NCBI RefSeq assembly: GCF_030646165.1
Contig: NZ_JAUTDO010000003.1
Span: forward strand, 124,001 to 188,000
Length of the DNA stretch: 64,000 bases
Direction of reading: 5' to 3'
DNA from: Conexibacter sp. CPCC 206217
GTDB taxonomy: Bacteria; Actinomycetota; Thermoleophilia; Solirubrobacterales; Solirubrobacteraceae
The notes beneath the pieces are model-generated. The model was not told the origin of the DNA, did not search any database, and worked only from the letters and a program-made list of their open reading frames with translations. Position numbers and translations under genes: made by a program. Shown here in pieces: positions 36,717 to 48,161 of the stretch; position 1 is the first letter of the stretch; every line of letters starts with the position of its first letter.

Positions 36717-37673
36717 GTGACCCAGACTGTCCCGACCCTGACCCCGCTCGTGCGGGCCTACGACTACCTGCTGCTCGACCTCGACGGCTGCGTGTGGGTC
36801 GGCGGCACGCCGACGCGCGACGCCCCCCGCGCGCTGGAGGCCCTGCGCTCCGGCGGCAAGCGGATCGCGTTCGTCACCAACGACACGCGCATGAGCGCCG
36901 AGGAGTACGTCCGCAAGCTGTGGGCGCTCGGCTTCCGCGCCTCGCTGGAGGAGGTCGTGACCGTCGGCGGCGCCCTGCAGCACCACCTCTCCGACCGCCA
37001 CGGCGCTCGCCGCGCCAGCGCCTACGTGATCGGCACGCCCGCGATCTTCCGCCACGTCTCCGACGCCGGACTGCGCGTCGTCAACGGCATGCCGGAGGCG
37101 CCGCATGCCGAGGTCGTCGTCGCCGCCGGGCACGACGCGCTCACGTTCGAGGAGCTGAAGATCGCGACGCAGGCGCTGCTCGGCGGCGCGGACTTCGTCG
37201 CCGCCGGCCGCGACCGCACGTTCCCGATGCCCGACGGGATGTGGCCCGGCACCGGCGCGCTCGTCGCCGCGCTGGAGTACGCCTCCGGCCGCACCGCCAG
37301 CTCCGTCGGCAAGCCGCAGCCGGAGATCTTCCTGACCGCGCTGGACCGGCTCGGACCGGGCAGAGCGCTCGTCGTCGGCGATCGCCTCGACGTCGACCTC
37401 GCCGGCGCCCACGCCGCCGGCCTCGACGGCGCGATCGTCCTCAGCGGCGCGACGACGCGCGCGGAGGCGGAGGCGGCCGGAGCCGCAAGCGCGCCGGGCG
37501 AGCGCGGCGGAACGCCCGCCCGTCCCCCCGAGCAGCCCCCGCGCCCCGTCGCGATCGCCCACGATCTCGCCGAGCTGATCCTCGGCGAGCCGCCGCCCGT
37601 GGCAGCGCCTCCGCAGGCGCCACCCGACCCGCCGGAGCTGCCGCCGGCCGGGTGGGGCCGGGCGGCTGGGTAG
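36717..37673 (+). CDS. HAD-superfamily phosphatase (NagD-like)
   Basis: 318 residues of HAD class IIA. Motif I LLLDLDGCVWVGG, motif II FVTNDT, the Lys region VGKPQPEIF and the metal-binding motif VVGDRLDVDLAGAHAAG are all present, with a C2 cap between. The C-terminal 60 residues are Pro/Ala-rich and unlike the family. It begins an overlapping or closely spaced run with a diacylglycerol kinase and peptidoglycan genes, so a role in phosphoglycolipid or sugar-phosphate turnover is possible (inference). Confidence 0.87.
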   Translation: MTQTVPTLTPLVRAYDYLLLDLDGCVWVGGTPTRDAPRALEALRSGGKRIAFVTNDTRMSAEEYVRKLWALGFRASLEEVVTVGGALQHHLSDRHGARRASAYVIGTPAIFRHVSDAGLRVVNGMPEAPHAEVVVAAGHDALTFEELKIATQALLGGADFVAAGRDRTFPMPDGMWPGTGALVAALEYASGRTASSVGKPQPEIFLTALDRLGPGRALVVGDRLDVDLAGAHAAGLDGAIVLSGATTRAEAEAAGAASAPGERGGTPARPPEQPPRPVAIAHDLAELILGEPPPVAAPPQAPPDPPELPPAGWGRAAG

Positions 37674-37686
37674 GGTTCTGCGGCGA

Positions 37687-38556
37687 ATGGACCGCAACGT
37701 CGCCCTGATCGTCAACCCCGCCGCCGGCGGGGGCCGAATGCTGCGCCTGCTGCCAGGCGTCGAGAGATGGCTGCGCGTGCACGACGTCGGCTACCACGTC
37801 GAGCGCACGACGGACATCGAGCACGCGCGGGAGCTGGCGCGCGCCGCCGCGCAAGCCGGCGAGGTCGCATGCGCGTTCGGCGGCGACGGGATCGTCGGCG
37901 CGGTCGCGGGGGCGCTCGTCGGCACCGACGGACTGCTGGCGGTCCTGCCCGGCGGGCGCGGCAACGACTTCGCGCGCGCGGCCGGGATCCCCAAGTCCCC
38001 GGTCGCCGCGTGCGCCGTCTTCGAGCGCTCGCACGAGCGCCGCATCGACCTCGGCGAGGTCGACGGCAGACGCTTCGCCGGGATCGCCAGCTGCGGCTTC
38101 GACTCCGACGCCAACCGGATCGCCAACGCGACGAGGGTCCCCGGCGAGGCCGCCTACGCGTACGCCGCCGTGCGCGCGCTGATCGGCTGGAGACCGGCCA
38201 ACTTCGTCGTCACGGTCGACGGCGAGCAGAAGGCGTTCTGCGGCTACTCGGTCGCCGCCGCGAACGGACCCGCCTACGGTGGAGGGATGTTCATCGCCCC
38301 CGGCGCGCAGCTCGACGACGGCCAGCTCGACGTCGTCACGATCACCGGCGTCTCGAAGGTGCGCTTCGTGACGCAGCTGCCGAAGGTCTTCAGAGGCACC
38401 CACGTCCGCAACCCCGAGGTCGACGTGCGGCGCGGGCGCGAGGTCGAGATCACCGCCGACCGCCCGTTCACGCTGTACGCCGACGGCGACCCGATCGCCG
38501 AGCTGCCGGCGACGGTCCGCACGCTGCCGGGCGCCGTTCGCATGCTCGTCCCCTGA
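37687..38556 (+). CDS. Diacylglycerol kinase-family lipid kinase
   Basis: 289 residues of the DAGK/YegS type. Motifs: IVNPAAGGG at the N-terminus, the nucleotide-binding FGGDGIVG, LPGGRGNDFAR, CGFDSDANRIAN and a C-terminal ADRPFTLYADGDPIAELP. It would phosphorylate diacylglycerol or a related lipid at the membrane. Its TGA overlaps the ATG of murT (TGATG), so the two are probably translated together. Confidence 0.9.
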   Translation: MDRNVALIVNPAAGGGRMLRLLPGVERWLRVHDVGYHVERTTDIEHARELARAAAQAGEVACAFGGDGIVGAVAGALVGTDGLLAVLPGGRGNDFARAAGIPKSPVAACAVFERSHERRIDLGEVDGRRFAGIASCGFDSDANRIANATRVPGEAAYAYAAVRALIGWRPANFVVTVDGEQKAFCGYSVAAANGPAYGGGMFIAPGAQLDDGQLDVVTITGVSKVRFVTQLPKVFRGTHVRNPEVDVRRGREVEITADRPFTLYADGDPIAELPATVRTLPGAVRMLVP

Positions 38557-39932
38557 TGGCGTCGCGCACGCTCGGCCCGAAGCTCCTGATCGCCCGCACC
38601 GTGGGCGCGCTCGCGCGCCGCGCCGGCCGCGGCGGCGGCACCAGCCTGCCCGGCAAGGTGCTGATGAAGCTGGAGCCGCACGCGATCGGGGCGCTCGCGA
38701 GGCGGCTGCCGCAGGGCTCGATCGCGATCTCCGCGACCAACGGCAAGACGACCACGGCCGCGATGGTCGCCTCGATCCTGGAGCGCAGGGGCACGCGCCT
38801 CGTCCACAACCGCGCCGGCGCGAACATGGCCGGCGGGATCGCCTCGACGCTGATGGGCGCCGCGCGCGGAAAGGGGATCGACGGCCAGCTCGGCCTGTTC
38901 GAGGTCGACGAGTTCTGGCTCGGCCAGCTCGTCTCGGAGCTGCGCCCGCGCAAGCTGCTGCTCGGCAACCTCTTCCGCGACCAGCTCGACCGCTACGGCG
39001 AGCTGGAGACGATCGCCGACCGCTGGGCGGAGATCGTCGCCGTGCACGGCCGCACGACCGAGCTGGTGCTGAACGCCGACGACCCGCTCGTCGCCGACCT
39101 CGGCCGCCAGCAGCCGCGCGTCATATATTTCGGCGTCGAGGACGACTCGCTGGCGCTCGCGCAGATGCAGCACGCGTCGGACTCCAAGCACTGCCGCAGA
39201 TGCGGGCACGCCTACGAGTACGACGCGGTCTACCTCGGCCACCTCGGGCGCTACCACTGCCCGCAGTGCGGCCAGCGCCGGCCCGACCCGGGCGTGATCG
39301 CCTCGCAGGTGACGCTGCGCGGCACGCGCGGCGCGCACTTCACGCTCACGACGCCAGCCGGCGTCGTCGAGGTCGAGTTGCCGCTGCCGGGCCTCTACAA
39401 CGTCTACAACGCGCTCGCCGCCGCGGCGCTCGCGCACTCGCTCGGCGTCCCGCTGCCGGAGATCGTCGCCGGGCTGGAGCACGTCGCGGCCGCGTTCGGC
39501 CGCGCGGAGACGATCAGACTCGACGGGCGCGAGATGTCGATCCTGCTGATCAAGAACCCGGCCGGTGCGAACGAGGTGCTGCGCACGCTCGCGCTCGAAC
39601 CGGAGCAGGTCGACCTGCTCGCCGTGCTGAACGACAACGTCGCCGACGGGCGCGACATCTCGTGGGTGTGGGACGCCGACTTCGAGCTGCTCGCCGGCCG
39701 CCTGCGCCGCGTCACCTGCTCCGGCACGCGCGCCGCCGAACTGGCGCTGCGGCTGAAGTACGCCGGCGTCGCGCCCGAGCGGATCGTCGTCGTGCCGGGG
39801 CTGGAGGCGGCGCTCGACGAGGCCCGCCTCGACGGCGACGGCACGCTCTTCGCGCTGCCGACCTACACGGCCCTGCTTTCCTTGAAGGACCTGCTGTCGC
39901 AGCGCGGCCTGGCGCCGGAGTACTGGCGGTAG
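38556..39932 (+). CDS. murT: Lipid II isoglutaminyl synthase subunit MurT
   Basis: 458 residues. A Mur-ligase central domain (ATNGKTTTAAMVASIL) is interrupted by a four-cysteine zinc ribbon (CRRCGHAYEYD ... YHCPQCG), the mark of MurT. The C-terminal DUF1727 region includes LIKNPAGANEVLR and LNDNVADGRDISWVWD. With GatD it amidates D-glutamate of lipid II. In this window gatD is not next to it; a methyltransferase gene lies between, three bases after the murT stop. Confidence 0.93.
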   Translation: MASRTLGPKLLIARTVGALARRAGRGGGTSLPGKVLMKLEPHAIGALARRLPQGSIAISATNGKTTTAAMVASILERRGTRLVHNRAGANMAGGIASTLMGAARGKGIDGQLGLFEVDEFWLGQLVSELRPRKLLLGNLFRDQLDRYGELETIADRWAEIVAVHGRTTELVLNADDPLVADLGRQQPRVIYFGVEDDSLALAQMQHASDSKHCRRCGHAYEYDAVYLGHLGRYHCPQCGQRRPDPGVIASQVTLRGTRGAHFTLTTPAGVVEVELPLPGLYNVYNALAAAALAHSLGVPLPEIVAGLEHVAAAFGRAETIRLDGREMSILLIKNPAGANEVLRTLALEPEQVDLLAVLNDNVADGRDISWVWDADFELLAGRLRRVTCSGTRAAELALRLKYAGVAPERIVVVPGLEAALDEARLDGDGTLFALPTYTALLSLKDLLSQRGLAPEYWR

Positions 39933-39935
39933 CCG

Positions 39936-40718
39936 ATGCATGAACCGAACCCCGCAGCCGCCGCACGCGAAGGAGGCGACGACGACGCGATGCGCGAAGT
40001 GATCTGGCACGACCTCGAATGCGGCGCCTACGACGCCGACCTGCCGCTGTGGCGCGCTCTGGCCGCTGCCGAGGGCGGGCCGGTGCTCGACCTCGGCGCC
40101 GGCACCGGCCGCGTCGCGCTGGATCTCGCGGCGGCCGGCTTCGAGGTCGTCGCGCTCGACCGCGAGCAGGTCTTCCTCGACGCGCTCGACGCGCGCGCCG
40201 AGATCGCCGGGGTGGGGGAGCGGATCGAGACCGTCGCCGGCGACGCGCGCACGTTCGAGCTGGGTGAGCGCCGCTTCCCGCTGATCCTCGCGCCGATGCA
40301 GACCGTGCAGCTGTTCGGTGGGCCCGACGGCCGCGGCGCGTTCCTGCGCAGCGTCAGACGGCATCTGGCGCCCGGCGGCCTGATGGCGGCCGCGCTCGCG
40401 GACGCGCTCGAAGGCTTCGACGCCGAGCACACCGAGCCGCCGCTGCCGGACATCGTCGAGCTGGACGGCTGGGTCTACGTCAGCCAGCCGCTCGCGGTGC
40501 GGCCGGGCGACGACGGGACCGCGATCGAGCGGATTCGCCAGTGGGTCTCGCCCGACGGCAGACGCGAGGCCGAGGGCGACACGATCGTGCTCGACGTCCT
40601 CACCGCCGACCAGCTCACGGCCGAGGGCGTCGCCGCCGGCCTGCGCGACGCCGGCCGCACGAGTGTCGAGCAGACGGAGGAGCACGTCGGCTCCGAGGTG
40701 GTGTTGTTGCGTGGGTGA
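39936..40718 (+). CDS. SAM-dependent methyltransferase between murT and gatD
   Basis: 260 residues. VLDLGAGTGRVALDLAAAGF is motif I, VVALDREQVFLDAL provides the acidic residue and LAPMQTVQLFGGPDGR is the post-motif. It starts 3 bases after murT and overlaps the start of gatD by 8 bases, so it is embedded in the amidation operon. A target linked to cell-wall precursors is an inference from position only. The first 17 residues are Ala/Asp-rich, and translation could begin at Met19. Confidence 0.82.
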   Translation: MHEPNPAAAAREGGDDDAMREVIWHDLECGAYDADLPLWRALAAAEGGPVLDLGAGTGRVALDLAAAGFEVVALDREQVFLDALDARAEIAGVGERIETVAGDARTFELGERRFPLILAPMQTVQLFGGPDGRGAFLRSVRRHLAPGGLMAAALADALEGFDAEHTEPPLPDIVELDGWVYVSQPLAVRPGDDGTAIERIRQWVSPDGRREAEGDTIVLDVLTADQLTAEGVAAGLRDAGRTSVEQTEEHVGSEVVLLRG

Positions 40719-41490
40719 GCAGCCGCAGACGCCGCCGCGCACCGCCGTCGCTGCCGCGCGCGGCCGTGACACCCTGCGCGTCTGCGCGCTCTATCCGGAG
40801 CTGATGAACATCTACGCCGACCGCGGCAACCTGCTGCTGCTGCAGCGCCGCTGCGAGTGGCGCGGGATCGGGTTCGAGCTGTCGGCGAGCGACCTCGGCG
40901 AGCCGCTGGACCCGGACGCGGCCGACCTCTTCTACATCGGCGGCGGCCAGGATCGCGACCAGGCGCTGTGCGCGCTCGACCTCGCCGAGGTCAAGCGCGA
41001 GGGGATCCACGCGGCCGCCGCGCGCGGTGCGGCGCTGCTGGCCGTCTGCGGCGGCTACCAGCTGCTCGGCCACTCGTACGAGATGGGCGATCAGACGCTG
41101 CCCGGGGTCGGCCTGGTCGACCTCACGACCGTCCGCAGCGACGGCCCGCGGCTGATCGGCAACGTCGCGATCGAGGTCGACCTCGGCGAGGGGCCGAGAG
41201 TGCTCGCCGGCTTCGAGAACCACGGCGGCCGCACGCGCCTGGGCGCGGGCGAGACCCCGCTCGGCAGGGTGCTGAAGGGCCACGGCAACGACGGCGAGAG
41301 CGGCGTCGAGGGCGTCCGCCGCGACAACGTGATCGGCACCTACCTGCACGGCCCGCTGCTGCCGAAGAACGCCTGGCTGGCCGACTGGCTGATCGCCAGA
41401 GCGCTCGGCCGCAGCGAGCCGCTCCCGGCGCTGGACGATGCGCTGGAGAACGCCGCGCACGTCGAGGCGCGGCGGGCGGCCGGGGCCTAG
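40711..41490 (+). CDS. gatD: Lipid II isoglutaminyl synthase glutaminase subunit GatD
   Basis: 259 residues of CobB/CobQ-type class I glutamine amidotransferase. Nucleophile cysteine in LLAVCGGYQLLG, conserved FENHGGRTRLG, and catalytic His in GTYLHGPLLPKN. It supplies ammonia to MurT. GTG at 40711 overlaps the methyltransferase stop. The N-terminal 25 residues before LRVCALYPELMNIYADRGN are non-conserved. Confidence 0.92.
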   Translation: MGEQPQTPPRTAVAAARGRDTLRVCALYPELMNIYADRGNLLLLQRRCEWRGIGFELSASDLGEPLDPDAADLFYIGGGQDRDQALCALDLAEVKREGIHAAAARGAALLAVCGGYQLLGHSYEMGDQTLPGVGLVDLTTVRSDGPRLIGNVAIEVDLGEGPRVLAGFENHGGRTRLGAGETPLGRVLKGHGNDGESGVEGVRRDNVIGTYLHGPLLPKNAWLADWLIARALGRSEPLPALDDALENAAHVEARRAAGA

Positions 41491-41495
41491 TGTCG

Positions 41496-42302
41496 TCAGA
41501 ACAACCCGTCCTGCTCGCCCGTCGGCGCCGCGTGCGCGGCGTTGACCGCCTCCGCGAACGCCTTCAGGTCCTCAGGCGCGGGGTCGGCGAGGCAGTCGGG
41601 CCCGTCGTATCTGGCGTTGTTGACCGCTCTTGAGACCGGGCGGAAGTGAGTCTCTGCCGGCGGGAGCGGGTGCAGCAGCGCCCGCAGGCGCTCGGGCGTC
41701 GACTCGGGGTCGAGCCAGACCTCCTCGTCGGCGGCTTCGAGCATCACCGGCATCCGCGGGTGGATGCCGTGGATCTTCTCGTTCGCCTCCGTCGTGACGA
41801 TCGTGCAGGTGCGCAGCCAGGCCGCGTCCTCGTCCTCGATCGCGGGGTCCTTCCAGCCGGTCCACAGTCCCGCGAACGCGAACGGCGCGCCGTCCTCGCG
41901 CGTGATGTGGAACGGCTGCTTCAACGACGACGCTCTGCCACGTCTGCGCCCGCCGGGCGCCACGGGCGTCGTCACGACTTCTCTCTGCCACTCGTAGAAG
42001 CCGTCGGCGACGATCAGGCAGCGGCGTCTGGCGAACGAGGTGCGGAAGGCCGGCTTCTCGGCGACCGTCTCAGCTCTCGCGTTGATCAGCCGGTAGCCGA
42101 TCGAGGGATCTCTCGCCCACGGCGGCACGAGCCCCCATCTCAGCAGCCGGCCCGTCGCCACGCCCTCGCGCACCCCGACCGTCACGACCTGGTCGCCGGG
42201 CGCGACGTTGAAGCGCTGCTCGATCTCGACGGACTCGCCCAGGGGAAAGCGATGGCGCAGCTCGTCCGCCGTCGTCGTGGCCAACGTGAAGCGTCCGCAC
42301 AC
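41496..42302 (-). CDS. SRAP-family abasic-site DNA-protein crosslink protein
   Basis: 268 residues of the YedK/HMCES family, which forms a covalent bond with abasic sites in single-stranded DNA. The N-terminus MCGRFTL exposes Cys2 after Met removal; INARAET gives the Asn, FYEW the Glu and GIHPRMPVML the His. GTG 42302 has AGGAGG 10 bases upstream. An insertion of about 15 basic/Ser residues (GGRRRGRASS) lies after FYEWQREV. It converges on gatD with a gap of 5 bases. Confidence 0.92.
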   Translation of the reverse strand: MCGRFTLATTTADELRHRFPLGESVEIEQRFNVAPGDQVVTVGVREGVATGRLLRWGLVPPWARDPSIGYRLINARAETVAEKPAFRTSFARRRCLIVADGFYEWQREVVTTPVAPGGRRRGRASSLKQPFHITREDGAPFAFAGLWTGWKDPAIEDEDAAWLRTCTIVTTEANEKIHGIHPRMPVMLEAADEEVWLDPESTPERLRALLHPLPPAETHFRPVSRAVNNARYDGPDCLADPAPEDLKAFAEAVNAAHAAPTGEQDGLF

Positions 42303-42320
42303 GGTGCGAGCGCCTCCTGC

Positions 42321-42932
42321 CTAGCGAGCCGCGGCTCTGGCTCGTGCCCGCGTCTGCCGGCGTCTGCCCAGCAGCGCCATGATCCCGAGCACCGCGACGA
42401 TCACGATGATCCCGAGCAGCAGCCCGCCGAGCGTGCCGACGCCGCCGAACGGCAGCGCGATCAGCTTGGCGATGCCGAAGCCGAGCGCCAGCAGCACGAT
42501 CACGATGCCGAGCACGATCGCGATGCCGCGCGCGCGGATCAGCAGCGAGGCGCCCGGCGGCGGCGCGAGCAGGCCCATGAACTGCAGGATCAGCAGCTGG
42601 CGGTTGCTCGGCGGTCTCTGGCCGAGTCTCGTGATCGCCTGCTTGAGGTCGCCGGCACGGCGCTCGGCGAGCGCGATCGAGGCCTCCGCCATGCGGCGCA
42701 GCTGGATCCGCTCCTGCGGCCGCGCGGCGGCTATCGCTCTGGAGTAGTAGGCGCGCGTCGCCTTCGCGTCGTAGCGCTCCGCGGCGCGCGCACCGAGGAT
42801 CGCCATCGCGGCGGCCTTGAATCTCGTCTCGGACTCGAGCTGCTCGTCGGTGCGCGTCTCGAGCTGTTGCATCGCGGCAAGGGAGCCGCGCTGCTCCATG
42901 CGCATCGGACGCTGCTTCTGCTGCTTCGCCAT
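42321..42932 (-). CDS. Hypothetical membrane protein with helical cytoplasmic part
   Basis: 203 residues and no family recognised. The first 130 residues are hydrophilic helices with a TPR-like pattern (YDAKATRAYYSRAIAAARP). Two transmembrane helices follow (about 134-158 and 166-190) and a basic Arg/Ala tail. TAGACT lies 9 bases before the ATG. It sits between the SRAP and 3D-domain genes on the same strand with short gaps, possibly one unit. Confidence 0.7.
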   Translation of the reverse strand: MAKQQKQRPMRMEQRGSLAAMQQLETRTDEQLESETRFKAAAMAILGARAAERYDAKATRAYYSRAIAAARPQERIQLRRMAEASIALAERRAGDLKQAITRLGQRPPSNRQLLILQFMGLLAPPPGASLLIRARGIAIVLGIVIVLLALGFGIAKLIALPFGGVGTLGGLLLGIIVIVAVLGIMALLGRRRQTRARARAAAR

Positions 42933-42952
42933 AGGACGAAGAGTCTAGTGCG

Positions 42953-43822
42953 CTACGGCGCTTCTGCGCCGCCGGACGGATCCGACAGGATCGGCGCCGG
43001 CTGCGGCACGGGCGGTGCCGGCTCGGGCGTCTTTCTCGGCTTCGTCAGCGGCGGCGCGGTGCTGGCCGCCTTCGACCCGGGCGGCTGCACGTAGACGCGC
43101 TGGTCCTGCAGGTAGCCGCCGCCGATGTCGGCGCGCGCCGGCGGCGTGCGGTAGACGTCGAGGTGTCTGCCGATGATCGCGCCGCCTATGTCGTCGGCGC
43201 TGAACCAGCCGCCGCCGGCGCTGGAGCGGTACGCGGCGATGTAGACCTTGCTGCCGAGCGGGATCAGGTCCGGGTCGACCGCGACGGAGCGGTAGTAGCT
43301 CAGCTCACGCGACGGTCCCTCGCCGAACGTGACGCCCGGCAGCGGCCTGTACTTGACGCCGACGCCGTTGGACCAGCCGCCGCCGTCGAGCGGGAAGGTG
43401 ACGTACTTCGACTTCGACAGCCAGTAGGCGCCGGCACGCCAGAAGGGCGAGCCGCCCGCCCAGCCCTTGTGGCCGGGCGTGCTCGACTTGCCGCGATCGG
43501 TCACCCAGCCGCCGGAGCCGAGCCCGGCGATGTGGTAGCGATTGCCGTCGAGTCCGATCCCGTCGCCCTCCATCGACATCCCGGTCGCGGAGTAGAGCCA
43601 GTCGACGCGCGACTTGCGCGCGAGCCCGGGTGTGTCGACCTTCTTGCCGATGAACCACCACTCCGGCGCCGGGTAGTACTCGGTCACATCGACGCCTCTG
43701 AGCCAGCCGGCTCTCTTGATCGGCTTCGCCTGCGCCGCCGGCGCGAGCGCGAACGCGGCGAACGCGAGCGCCGCAAGGACGGTGAGGAGTGTGCGGGTGC
43801 GGGTCACGGGAAGCTGAAACAC
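42953..43822 (-). CDS. Exported 3D-domain protein
   Basis: 289 residues. A signal peptide (1-32, AAQAKP) is followed by a Trp/Gly-rich domain and a 3D domain (VAVDPDLIPLGSKVYI ... ADDIGGAIIGRHLDVY) whose three aspartates resemble the active site of MltA and resuscitation-type wall hydrolases. A Pro-rich C-terminal tail may span the wall. GTG 43822 is taken as start, with a second possible GTG six codons later. A role in peptidoglycan cleavage is inferred. Confidence 0.83.
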   Translation of the reverse strand: MFQLPVTRTRTLLTVLAALAFAAFALAPAAQAKPIKRAGWLRGVDVTEYYPAPEWWFIGKKVDTPGLARKSRVDWLYSATGMSMEGDGIGLDGNRYHIAGLGSGGWVTDRGKSSTPGHKGWAGGSPFWRAGAYWLSKSKYVTFPLDGGGWSNGVGVKYRPLPGVTFGEGPSRELSYYRSVAVDPDLIPLGSKVYIAAYRSSAGGGWFSADDIGGAIIGRHLDVYRTPPARADIGGGYLQDQRVYVQPPGSKAASTAPPLTKPRKTPEPAPPVPQPAPILSDPSGGAEAP

Positions 43823-43869
43823 CGGTTCGCGCGAGAAGCTGCGGAGGTCGACTGCGACGCCGGAGGGTA

Positions 43870-44322
43870 CTACGCGCTGCTGCCGCAGTCTGCACAGACG
43901 CCGTCAACGACGAGCGCGGCGCGGTCGGGCGCGAAGCCGGACCGGCGTGCGGCCGCGAAGACCGCCTCCAGTTCGACGTTCGCGTCGACGTCCTGCACGG
44001 CGCCGCATGTGCGGCAGATCAGGTGATGGTGCTCGACCGTGCGCGAGTCGAACAGGACCGCGCCGCCGCCGGCGTTGACGCGCCGCACGATCCCGAGCTG
44101 CTCGAACAGCTCCAGCGTCGCGTAGACGGTCGGCAGCGAGGTGCCCGGGAGCGTCTGCGTGACGGCGCCGAGGACCTCTTCCGCGGTGACGTGCTGATCG
44201 CGCGAGCGCAGCATCCGGTTGATCACCAGCCGCTGCGAGGTCACCCGCTGACCGCGAGCGCGCAGGCGCTCCACGAGGTCGGCGTCGATGACTTCGTTGT
44301 CGGCGGTCACGCGGCCGATCAT
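43870..44322 (-). CDS. Fur-family transcriptional regulator
   Basis: 150 residues from the ATG at 44322. The winged helix (VTSQRLVINRMLRSRDQH, TSLPTVYATLELFEQLGIV) is followed by the metal site EHHHLICRTCG and a second CxxC in VCADCG, which would bind structural zinc. It is closest to Fur/PerR-type regulators of iron or peroxide stress; which metal it senses cannot be told. It lies divergent from the class III alcohol dehydrogenase. Confidence 0.88.
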   Translation of the reverse strand: MIGRVTADNEVIDADLVERLRARGQRVTSQRLVINRMLRSRDQHVTAEEVLGAVTQTLPGTSLPTVYATLELFEQLGIVRRVNAGGGAVLFDSRTVEHHHLICRTCGAVQDVDANVELEAVFAAARRSGFAPDRAALVVDGVCADCGSSA

Positions 44323-44420
44323 AGCGGAGCCTTTAGCGGGGTCTTCTTGTAAATCGCTTGCGTTAGACGCGCGCCGGACCAGCCTTCGCGCGGTCGCTTC
44401 CACGTCCTAGGATGCGCTGC

Positions 44421-45527
44421 ATGGAGATTCGCGCAGCAGTGCTGGAGCAGTTCGGCGAGCCGCTCGTCGTGCAGACCGTCGAGCTGACCGAGCCGGGACC
44501 CGAGGAGGTCCTGGTGCGTCTGGTCGCGTGCGGCGTCTGCCACACCGACATGTACACCGCCAGCGGCGCCGACCCGTCCGGCTACGCGCCGTGCGTGCTC
44601 GGGCACGAGGGCGCGGGCGTCGTCGAGCGGGTCGGCGCGGACGTGACGCTCGTGAAGCCGGGCGATCACGTCGTGACGCTGTTCTCGCCGCAGTGCGGCG
44701 AGTGCGTCCACTGCAAGAGCCCGAAGACGAACCTCTGCATGAAGATCCGCGCGCAGCAGAACGCCGGCTACCTGCCCGACGGGACGACGCGGCTGAAGCG
44801 CGCCGGCGACGAGCTGCGCCACTTCATGGGCACGAGCACGTTCGCCGAGTACACGGTGATGCCGGAGATCGCGCTCGCGAAGATCAACCCCGAGGCGCCG
44901 CTGGAGGGCGCGGCGCTGTTCGCCTGCGGCCTCTCGACGGGGCTCGGCGCGGCGCTCAGAACGGCGAAGGTCGAGCCCGGCTCGACGGCGGTCGTGTTCG
45001 GCGCCGGCATGGTCGGCCTCGGCGCCGTCGCCGGCGCGCGGATGGCGGGCGCGGAGCGCGTCGTCTGCGTCGACCTGTCGCAGGATCGCCTCGAGCTGGC
45101 CAGAGGCCAGGGCGCGACCGACCTGCTCGTCGGCGGGCCGGACACGGTCCAGCAGATCCTCGACATGACCGACGGCTTCGGCGCCGACTACACGTTCGAG
45201 GCGACCGGCCTCGTCAGCGTGATGAGACAGGCCGTCGAGGCGGCGCGGATGGGCTGGGGCCTGTGCACGGTCGCGGGCGTCGCCGGCAGAGGCGAGTACC
45301 TGGAGGTGATCCCGCGCTGGCTGATCCAGGGCCGCCGGATCGCCGGCTCGTCGTTCGGCGGACTGAAGGGCCGCGACGACGTGCCCGTCCTGATCGACCG
45401 CTGGATGGCGGGCGAGATCGACGTCGACCCGTTCATCTCGCACCGCATCACGCTCGACGAGGTCAACAAGGGCTTCGACCTGATGCACGACCAGGACGGC
45501 ATCCGCAGCGTCATCGAGTTCAGCTGA
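44421..45527 (+). CDS. Class III zinc alcohol dehydrogenase
   Basis: 368 residues of medium-chain dehydrogenase. Catalytic zinc ligands in CGVCHTD and GHEGAG, four structural-zinc cysteines in CGECVHCKSPKTNLC, NAD-binding GAGMVGLGAV and ISHRITLDEVNKGFDLMH at the end. It is closest to S-(hydroxymethyl)glutathione or mycothiol dehydrogenases, so formaldehyde detoxification is likely; the thiol cofactor is not shown. TAGGAT ends 7 bases before the ATG. Confidence 0.88.
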   Translation: MEIRAAVLEQFGEPLVVQTVELTEPGPEEVLVRLVACGVCHTDMYTASGADPSGYAPCVLGHEGAGVVERVGADVTLVKPGDHVVTLFSPQCGECVHCKSPKTNLCMKIRAQQNAGYLPDGTTRLKRAGDELRHFMGTSTFAEYTVMPEIALAKINPEAPLEGAALFACGLSTGLGAALRTAKVEPGSTAVVFGAGMVGLGAVAGARMAGAERVVCVDLSQDRLELARGQGATDLLVGGPDTVQQILDMTDGFGADYTFEATGLVSVMRQAVEAARMGWGLCTVAGVAGRGEYLEVIPRWLIQGRRIAGSSFGGLKGRDDVPVLIDRWMAGEIDVDPFISHRITLDEVNKGFDLMHDQDGIRSVIEFS

Positions 45528-45591
45528 CGCACCACGGCTGACGCAGGGCTGGAGCACGCGCCGGACGGCGTCGCTACACTTTCGGGTGTCT

Positions 45592-46287
<696 letters not shown>

Positions 46288-46303
46288 TTCGCTGCATCAT
46301 CGG

Positions 46304-46337
46304 TCCCGCGCGCGGTCAGGACAGGCCGCGCGCGGGA
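46304..46337. terminator. Bidirectional hairpin between paralogue A and aldo/keto reductase
   Basis: A perfect 12-bp stem (46304-46315 with 46326-46337) and a 10-base loop lie between two convergent genes, 16 and 14 bases from their stop codons. Confidence 0.6.
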
Positions 46338-46351
46338 TCTGTCGTCTGGAG

Positions 46352-47335
<984 letters not shown>

Positions 47336-47422
47336 GTGATCGAGGGTAGACGGTGGCGTGCTCCACGCAGGACTGAAATGTGGCGCATCGGAGCTTCTGC
47401 GACATCTAGACTGTCTGCGCTC

Positions 47423-48094
<672 letters not shown>

Positions 48095-48161
48095 CCGACG
48101 GAGGCTCTCAGGTGGTGAGGGGCTGCTCGACGGCGCTCCGCACCACGGGTAGTTCGCATCG

